This document shows, in pieces, positions 1-3,804 of a stretch of DNA of 5,219 nucleotides. A model generated the notes under the pieces. It searched no databases and was not told the origin of the DNA. It saw nothing but the letters and a program-made list of their open reading frames with translations. Where the stretch lies: positions 1-5,219 of the forward strand of contig CAZJBP010000222.1 of the NCBI GenBank assembly GCA_964544115.1. Reading direction: 5' to 3'. Made by a program: the position numbers and the translations under genes. How positions within the stretch are numbered: the stretch's first letter is position 1; each line of letters begins with the position of its first letter. The DNA comes from CAZJBP01 sp964544115 (GTDB lineage Bacteria > Verrucomicrobiota > Kiritimatiellia > UBA8416 > JADHWI01).

Positions 1-1
1 C

Positions 2-466
2 ATTCGCTCCGGGGCGTTCCTGATCAAGAGCATCCACCAGCGCCAGAAGACGATCTACCGCATCGCGACCGAAATCATCGCGCGCCAGACGGAGTTTCTG
101 GAGCACGGCGTCTCGCAGCTCAAGCCGCTGACCATGGCGCAGGTGGCCCTGGTCGTGGGTGTGCATGAGACGACCGTCAGCCGCGCCGTTTCCGGGAAAT
201 ACATGTGCACCCCGGCGGGGACGTTCGAGCTGAAGTATTTCTTCACCCCGGGCATTGCGACGGACAGCGGCGCCGACGTGTCGAACAAGACCGTCAAGGA
301 CATGATCGCCAGCCTCGTCGCCAAAGAGGATACCGCCAAGCCCCTCTCGGATCAGGAGATCATGGAGCGCCTCAAGCAGCAGGGCATCCAGGTGGCCCGG
401 CGCACGATCTCGAAGTACCGCATCGCCCTGCGGATTCAGCCGTCCCACCTGCGCAAGGCCTTCTGA
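2..466 (+). CDS. rpoN: RNA polymerase sigma-54 factor, C-terminal part (5' end outside window)
   Basis: The gene is cut by the window start; 154 codons remain and end at TGA 464-466. Sigma-54 directs RNA polymerase to -24/-12 promoters and needs an AAA+ activator to open them. The fragment carries the core of the DNA-binding region. A helix-turn-helix lies at nt 134-202 (residues 45-67), with key residues GVHETTVSRAVSGKY, matching E. coli VEMHESTISRVTTQKY. The FELKYFF segment follows. Near the C-terminus is the RpoN box ARRTISKYR at nt 395-421 (canonical ARRTVAKYR), which reads the -24 element. The tail after the box is about as long as in other RpoN proteins, so the 3' end looks complete. 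It converges on the HU-like gene with 18 bases between the stops. A sigma-54 promoter lies about 1 kb downstream at 1488. The identification is secure; only the N-terminal activator- and core-binding regions are unseen. Confidence 0.97.
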   Translation: MRSGAFLIKSIHQRQKTIYRIATEIIARQTEFLEHGVSQLKPLTMAQVALVVGVHETTVSRAVSGKYMCTPAGTFELKYFFTPGIATDSGADVSNKTVKDMIASLVAKEDTAKPLSDQEIMERLKQQGIQVARRTISKYRIALRIQPSHLRKAF

Positions 467-470
467 CACG

Positions 471-484
471 CGCGCCGCGGCGCG
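471..484. terminator. GC-only palindrome between convergent genes, possible shared terminator
   Basis: Bases 471-484 form a perfect 14-bp palindrome (CGCGCCGCGGCGCG). It fills most of the 18 bases between the rpoN stop and the stop of the opposite-strand HU-like gene. Both transcripts would carry it directly after their stop codons, the usual place for a bidirectional terminator. There is no T-tract on either strand, and a perfect palindrome leaves no unpaired loop, so it is not a classical intrinsic terminator. In so GC-rich a sequence it may be chance. Confidence 0.3.
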
Positions 485-1300
485 TCACATCCCCGGCAGT
501 TCGATGCGGATGGTCTGGCTCATCAGGGACTTCATGTCGGCCTTCCGTGCCGCGGCGATGGCCGCAGGAAGGGGCGCGCGGGCAATACCCTTTGCGCTCA
601 GGCGCGGGACGGTGAGCGCCGCGCCGCAGGACGGGCATTCGCCCCGGCTGCCGGCCGCGGACCTTGGGGCCTCAATGTCCTGCCGGCATTCGGGGCAGGA
701 GAAGAGGACGAACGGCTCGGGGGAAACCGCCGTTCCCTGTGGGGACTCTGAACGCAAGGTCGCGGCCGCGGTGTGGACGGCGACGGGCGCTCCGGCGGGG
801 GCCGGAACGGTCAGCAGCTGGCCGCAGGCCGGGCAGCTTGCCGACTGACCGGCGGAGGCTCCCGGTGCGAGGATTTCAGCTCCGCACCCCCTGCACGCAA
901 AGGCGATCTCCGCTTCCGCCGCCACCGCCACCTGCGGCGCTGCGGCCGCCGGCACGACGGCAGCGGGAGCATCGATAGGTGTGACCAGGCCCTCCACGGG
1001 GGGCGTGATCAAGTCTTTCGCCTTCTTGACGGGCCGGATGCGGACGACGTCACGCTCCGCGATCCTGTACAACTGCCCTGTGCGCGGGTTCCGGCACGTT
1101 CGCTCCTTGCGGTGAGCCACCTCCACCTTGCAGATCCCCGGAAGAACAAGGCCCCTGTGCGCCTCGCGGTAGGTGACATAGGCCAGGGCATCGATCACCT
1201 TCGCGGCTTTTACCTTGCTGACCCCCGCCAGCTCGGACAGCTCGGCTACCAGGTGCAGCTTGGTCATTGGCCGGTTCTCCACGCTCTCAGCATCGCTCAT
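485..1300 (-). CDS. HU-like DNA-binding protein fused to two C-terminal zinc ribbons
   Basis: This 271-residue protein is read from ATG 1300-1298 to TGA 487-485. Residues 12-98 are an HU/IHF-like fold: the start MTKLHLVAELSELAGVSK matches the HU helix region, and RNPRTG (70-75) is the HU arm motif with the DNA-intercalating proline at P72. An Ala/Pro/Val-rich linker runs from about 99 to 133. Two similar zinc ribbons follow: C136/C139 with C156/C159, and C202/C205 with C222/C225. Both have CxxC-16-CxxC spacing and end in LTVP. An Ala/Pro-rich linker separates them, and the last 39 residues are mildly basic with no recognised domain. HU proteins are usually about 90 residues, so this one is three times normal length. 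The start is supported by GGAGGTGA at 1307-1314; M12 is the alternative. The protein probably acts on the nucleoid or as a regulator, with the ribbons adding nucleic-acid or protein contacts; that role is inferred. The domain calls are firm. Confidence 0.88.
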   Translation of the reverse strand: MSDAESVENRPMTKLHLVAELSELAGVSKVKAAKVIDALAYVTYREAHRGLVLPGICKVEVAHRKERTCRNPRTGQLYRIAERDVVRIRPVKKAKDLITPPVEGLVTPIDAPAAVVPAAAAPQVAVAAEAEIAFACRGCGAEILAPGASAGQSASCPACGQLLTVPAPAGAPVAVHTAAATLRSESPQGTAVSPEPFVLFSCPECRQDIEAPRSAAGSRGECPSCGAALTVPRLSAKGIARAPLPAAIAAARKADMKSLMSQTIRIELPGM

Positions 1301-1306
1301 AGCTTC

Positions 1307-1314
1307 TCACCTCC
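1307..1314 (-). promoter_or_regulatory. Strong ribosome binding site of the HU-like gene
   Basis: On the minus strand the sequence reads GGAGGTGA, an almost full match to the 16S anti-Shine-Dalgarno. It lies six bases before ATG 1300, or nine when counted from the GGAGG core. It decides the start in favour of ATG 1300 over the in-frame ATG eleven codons further in. No convincing -35/-10 pair was found for this gene between 1301 and 1440. Confidence 0.85.
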
Positions 1315-1329
1315 AAGAAAACAAGAACC

Positions 1330-1355
1330 CCAACCGGTGCGCCGCCCCGGGTTGG
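1330..1355. repeat. Inverted repeat in the leader of the HU-like gene
   Basis: CCAACC (1330-1335) and GGTTGG (1350-1355) are perfect inverted arms around a 14-base GC-rich loop. They sit about 30 bp upstream of the HU-like start, in its probable leader or promoter. This could be an operator half-site pair or an RNA stem-loop. With six-base arms, chance occurrence is possible and no function is assigned. Confidence 0.25.
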
Positions 1356-1399
1356 TGCGATCCCTACGATCGTCGAGTGCCGTGCGCTTGGCGTAGACA

Positions 1400-1453
1400 G
1401 GCTGGCTCCCCATATGGCGCTCCCCCTGCAAAACCGATTGGCTGGCGTCTCCC
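1400..1453 (+). promoter_or_regulatory. Repeated TGGC..TCCC motifs, possible upstream activator sites
   Basis: Three related words occur on the same strand: TGGCTCCCC (1403-1411), TGGCGCTCCCCC (1415-1425 and adjoining bases) and TGGCGTCTCCC (1443-1453). The first and third belong to GGCTGGC copies at 1400-1406 and 1440-1446, exactly 40 bp apart. They lie roughly 60-115 bp upstream of the predicted sigma-54 transcription start, the distance at which bacterial enhancer-binding proteins usually bind. The motif matches no activator site I know, so the role is inferred from position only. Confidence 0.25.
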
Positions 1454-1487
1454 TAAGCAGGCCGCATGCCCAGCCGTCGGGGGCGGG

Positions 1488-1503
1488 TTGGCACGCAGGT
1501 TGC
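1488..1503 (+). promoter_or_regulatory. Sigma-54 (-24/-12) promoter of the PAS-domain gene
   Basis: The -24 element TTGGCACG is at 1488-1495 and the -12 element TTGC at 1500-1503, separated by four bases. The sigma-54 consensus is YTGGCACG-N4-TTGCW; only the last weak position differs (G instead of A/T). The invariant GG (1490-1491) and GC (1502-1503) have the required ten bases between them. Transcription would start near 1515, giving a leader of about 35 bases before ATG 1549. The element is intergenic, correctly oriented, and lies in a genome that encodes RpoN at 2-466. The activator protein is not in the window. Confidence 0.85.
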
Positions 1504-1548
1504 GTCGCTTATCTTCGCACGTTGAACGTCTTGGGGCGGGACTCGGAT

Positions 1549-2493
1549 ATGGCACTCTTTGGGTTTCAAAAAAATCCGGATCTGGAAGCAGCGCCGCCGG
1601 TCAGGCAACCGGTCTGCGCACCTGCCGCCAATCTCCCGGCCGCAGCGCCTGTTCCGGTCCCGGTTTCTCCGGTCCAGCCGGCCGCCGCCCCGCCGCCGCC
1701 CTCCCCGCCCGCCCCCCCGCAGGCGACCGAAACCGCGAAGTCACCGGATGACCGCGTCCTGTACCGCCGGCTCATGGAGTCGCTTTACGACGCGGTCCTG
1801 GTCGTGAATACCAGCGGCCACATCGTCGATGCGAACGTCCGGGCGCACCGCCTCCTGGGGTACGAGGAGGGGCACCTCTGGTATGTGCCGGTGACGACGC
1901 TGGTGCCCTCCATGACGGCCGAGATTATGGCGAAGGTGCGGCAGCACACGGCCGAGGACCGCTTCACGGTGCTGAGCGCTCCCTGCGCCCGCAAGGACGG
2001 CACGCGGTTTCCGGCCGAACTCGCCATCCGCAGCACCCGGCTGATCAACGCCCAGGACCTGGTGTTCTGCGTCCGCGACGTTGAGCGGCAGCGCATGGCC
2101 CGGGAGCGCCATCACGGGGAGATGCAGGCCGCACGCGGCAGCGCGGCGGGGCTGATCGTGTGTGATGCCGGCGCGGTCATCCGCTACGCCAACGCTGCGT
2201 TCGCGGGCCTCTGGGGCCTCGAGAGTGAGCTCGATGCGGTAGGGCGGCCGCTTCAGGACTTCCTGCCGGCGCCGGAAGGGGGTGAGATCCTGCTCGCCTT
2301 CGCCGCGGAAAGCGGCGCGTGCACGGCCGAACGCGTGGCGCGGGACGCGGCGGGGAACAGTTTCCCAACGGTCGTCAGCGTATCGTTCCAGAATGGCGGC
2401 GCCCCGGAACTGAACGCATACGTGCTCACGTTCATCGGCACGGCAGGCCTGCGCACAACTGCGGTCCGGCTGCGCCCCAAGCCTCCAGTGTGA
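1549..2493 (+). CDS. Tandem PAS-domain sensory protein without visible output domain
   Basis: The protein has 314 residues, ending at TGA 2491-2493. It starts MALFGFQKNPD, followed by a Pro/Ala-rich linker (about 14-60) with a run of four prolines. The first PAS domain spans about 69-176: YDAVLVVNTSGHIVDANVRA, then LLGYEE, then the PAC-like stretch RKDGTRFPAELAI. A short charged helix (about 177-195) leads to a second, more divergent PAS at about 196-297 (GLIVCDAGAVIRYANAAFAGLWG). No kinase, GGDEF, HTH, receiver or membrane segment is seen, so it probably signals through a partner. PAS domains bind small ligands or mediate dimerisation; the ligand here is unknown. ATG 1549 is chosen because the sigma-54 promoter at 1488-1503 would lie inside the coding region if the in-frame ATG 1414 were used. 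Its Shine-Dalgarno is weak (GGGGCGGG, 1533-1540). Its stop lies 11 bases before the gap. Confidence 0.85.
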   Translation: MALFGFQKNPDLEAAPPVRQPVCAPAANLPAAAPVPVPVSPVQPAAAPPPPSPPAPPQATETAKSPDDRVLYRRLMESLYDAVLVVNTSGHIVDANVRAHRLLGYEEGHLWYVPVTTLVPSMTAEIMAKVRQHTAEDRFTVLSAPCARKDGTRFPAELAIRSTRLINAQDLVFCVRDVERQRMARERHHGEMQAARGSAAGLIVCDAGAVIRYANAAFAGLWGLESELDAVGRPLQDFLPAPEGGEILLAFAAESGACTAERVARDAAGNSFPTVVSVSFQNGGAPELNAYVLTFIGTAGLRTTAVRLRPKPPV

Positions 2494-2504
2494 GGGACCG
2501 ACAG

Positions 2505-2604
2505 NNNNNNNNNNNNNNNNNNNNNNNNNNNNNNNNNNNNNNNNNNNNNNNNNNNNNNNNNNNNNNNNNNNNNNNNNNNNNNNNNNNNNNNNNNNNNNNN
2601 NNNN
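2505..2604. other. Assembly gap of 100 Ns
   Basis: Exactly 100 consecutive Ns interrupt the sequence. One hundred is a customary placeholder for a scaffold join of unknown or estimated size, so the true distance may differ and further genes may be missing. Any translated frame crossing it is meaningless. The PAS gene ends just before it, and the transporter promoter region begins just after it. Confidence 0.98.
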
Positions 2605-2625
2605 CCTGACCCCGGAATCGCCGTC

Positions 2626-2653
2626 TTGATTCGCATCGCGCGCGGCGTATGCT
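2626..2653 (+). promoter_or_regulatory. Candidate sigma-70-type promoter of the sugar transporter operon
   Basis: TTGATT (2626-2631) and TATGCT (2648-2653) each match four of six bases of the -35 and -10 consensus and are separated by 16 bases. This stands out in an otherwise GC-dominated stretch. Transcription would begin near 2660, leaving a leader of about 55 bases before ATG 2716. The prediction rests on sequence match and position only. Confidence 0.5.
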
Positions 2654-2679
2654 GGGCGCGTCTTCGTGGAAACGTGCGT

Positions 2680-2697
2680 CGGCGGCGTCGGCCGCCG
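2680..2697 (+). promoter_or_regulatory. GC hairpin in the leader of the substrate-binding protein gene
   Basis: CGGCGGC (2680-2686) and GCCGCCG (2691-2697) are perfect complementary arms of seven bases around a four-base loop (GTCG). The stem ends six bases before the Shine-Dalgarno at 2704. It could stabilise the transcript's 5' end or tune ribosome access. No riboswitch class is recognised. The base composition makes some GC stems expected by chance. Confidence 0.35.
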
Positions 2698-2703
2698 GGT
2701 CGT

Positions 2704-2709
2704 GGGAGG
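2704..2709 (+). promoter_or_regulatory. Ribosome binding site of the substrate-binding protein gene
   Basis: GGGAGG lies six bases before ATG 2716. It selects this start over the in-frame ATG 2626, which overlaps the promoter and would add an Arg-rich stretch before the signal peptide. Confidence 0.8.
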
Positions 2710-2715
2710 CGAATC

Positions 2716-3699
2716 ATGAACAGATCGGTCCTGGGTATCGTGTGGGCGGCGGCGGTGGTGGCGGGCGTCATGGCGGCCGGAGCGGCGGATGAGCCGCTGA
2801 CCATCGCGGTGATCCCCAAGGGCACCACGCATGAGTTCTGGAAATCCATCCACGCGGGGGCCATCCGGGCCGAGAAGGAATTCAACTGCCGGGTGGTCTG
2901 GAAGGGACCGATGAAGGAGGATGACCGCGAGGCGCAGATCCAGGTGGTGGAGAACATGATTGCCCGCGGCGTGAACGGCATCGTGCTGGCGCCGCTCGAC
3001 GACACGGCGCTGCGCGTGCCCGTTCACAACGCCGTCAAGGCCGGCGTCCCGGTGGCCATCCTCGATTCCGGGCTCAAGAGCGACGACTACATCAGCTACA
3101 TCGCCACCGACAACCGCAAAGGCGGCTACCGGGCCGGCCAGCGCCTGGCCGAGGTCCTCGGCGGCAAGGGCCGAGTCGCCATGCTGCGCTACCAGGAGGG
3201 CTCGGCCAGCACGATGGAGCGGGAGCAGGGCTTCCTCGACGCCATGAAAGAGCAGCCCGGCATCGAGGTCGTCAGCGCCAATCAGTACGGCGGCGCCACG
3301 ACCGAAACGGCGTACAAGAACAGCGAGAACCTGCTGGCGCCGTACAAGAAAGATGGCGCGCTCGCGCTGGACGGCCTCTTCTGCCCCAACGAGTCCACAA
3401 CGTTCGGCATGTTGCGCGCCCTGCAGGACGCCGGCCTGGCCGGCAAGGTCAAGTTCGTCGGCTTCGACAGCTCCGAGAAGCTGGTCCAGGCGCTGGAAAA
3501 GGGCGAGCTGCAGGGCCTGGTGCTGCAGGATCCGATGAACATGGGCTACCTCGGCGTGAAGACCATGGCGGCGCACCTCAGGGGCCAGCCCGTGGAGAAG
3601 CTGATCGATACGGGGTCGGTCGTGGCGACGCGTGAGAACATGAACGAGCCCGCCGTCGCCGGCCTGCTGAAGCCGGACTTCCACAAGTGGCTGAAGTAG
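2716..3699 (+). CDS. Sugar ABC transporter substrate-binding protein, ribose/galactose-type periplasmic
   Basis: The protein has 327 residues. Residues 1-24 form a signal peptide: MNR, a hydrophobic core LGIVWAAAVVAGVMA, and probable cleavage after AGA. No lipobox cysteine is present, so it should be free in the periplasm. The mature part is a type 1 periplasmic binding fold (Peripla_BP_4, RbsB-like). Aligned by eye to E. coli RbsB, the visible landmarks are THEFW (38-42, for NPFF), LAPLDD (91-96), AILDS (114-118, for TLDR), IATDN (129-133), REQGF (169-173), FCPNES (222-227), VGFDSS (248-253) and LQDP (270-273). These keep the ligand-type residues F41, D117, N225, D251 and Q271, but the arginine after the conserved Asp is S118. 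The ligand is therefore probably not ribose itself and cannot be named. It captures solute for the transporter whose ATPase starts 105 bases downstream. Start, length and family agree well. Confidence 0.92.
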   Translation: MNRSVLGIVWAAAVVAGVMAAGAADEPLTIAVIPKGTTHEFWKSIHAGAIRAEKEFNCRVVWKGPMKEDDREAQIQVVENMIARGVNGIVLAPLDDTALRVPVHNAVKAGVPVAILDSGLKSDDYISYIATDNRKGGYRAGQRLAEVLGGKGRVAMLRYQEGSASTMEREQGFLDAMKEQPGIEVVSANQYGGATTETAYKNSENLLAPYKKDGALALDGLFCPNESTTFGMLRALQDAGLAGKVKFVGFDSSEKLVQALEKGELQGLVLQDPMNMGYLGVKTMAAHLRGQPVEKLIDTGSVVATRENMNEPAVAGLLKPDFHKWLK

Positions 3700-3740
3700 C
3701 GGCTCGCCGCCGGAAACGCGTAACGGTCAAGGTGCATCCT

Positions 3741-3768
3741 GAGCCCTGAACCCCGAACCCCGGCCCTG
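3741..3768 (+). repeat. Short 7-bp tandem repeat in the transporter intergenic spacer
   Basis: Two exact copies of GAACCCC (3748-3754 and 3755-3761) are flanked in the same register by degenerate copies, GAGCCCT before and GGCCCT after. This gives about four units of a heptamer in the 105-bp spacer between the binding-protein and ATPase genes. It looks like simple-sequence DNA and argues that this stretch is noncoding, although the ATPase frame is open through it. No function is assigned. Confidence 0.5.
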
Positions 3769-3774
3769 TCGCCC

Positions 3775-3794
3775 GGCGGCGTTGCCGCGCCGCC
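3775..3794 (+). promoter_or_regulatory. Intergenic hairpin upstream of the ATPase gene
   Basis: GGCGGCG (3775-3781) and CGCCGCC (3788-3794) are perfect seven-base arms around a six-base loop, ten bases before ATG 3805. The left arm can alternatively pair through CCGGCGGC (3773-3780) with GCCGCCGG (3706-3713), just after the binding-protein stop. In other ABC operons, stems after the binding-protein gene protect its mRNA and lower downstream expression; here that is an inference. There is no T-tract, so this is not a clear terminator. Confidence 0.35.
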
Positions 3795-3804
3795 CCGCCT
3801 GCTC

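Noticed and set aside
205..615. Plus-strand open frame overlapping the rpoN end (136 codons)
   Set aside because: It is an out-of-frame shadow of rpoN continuing antisense into the HU-like gene, with a low-complexity Arg/Gly/Pro translation.
1414..1548. Upstream in-frame ATG 1414 as start of the PAS protein
   Set aside because: It would put the sigma-54 promoter inside the coding region. The extra 45 residues show no domain, and there is no Shine-Dalgarno before it.
1301..1548. tRNA, small RNA gene or CRISPR in the longest intergenic region
   Set aside because: No cloverleaf, no GTTCGA-type T-arm and no regularly spaced repeats were seen. Only the promoter, RBS and short repeats listed could be supported.
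2626..2715. Upstream in-frame ATG 2626 as start of the binding protein
   Set aside because: It overlaps the candidate -35 box and would add an Arg-rich extension before a clean signal peptide. ATG 2716 has a proper GGGAGG.
1741..3684. Long minus-strand open frame across the gap (647 codons including Ns)
   Set aside because: It runs through the N block and is antisense to two well-supported genes (PAS protein and binding protein). Its translation is His/Arg/Ala/Asp-rich shadow sequence with no recognisable domain.
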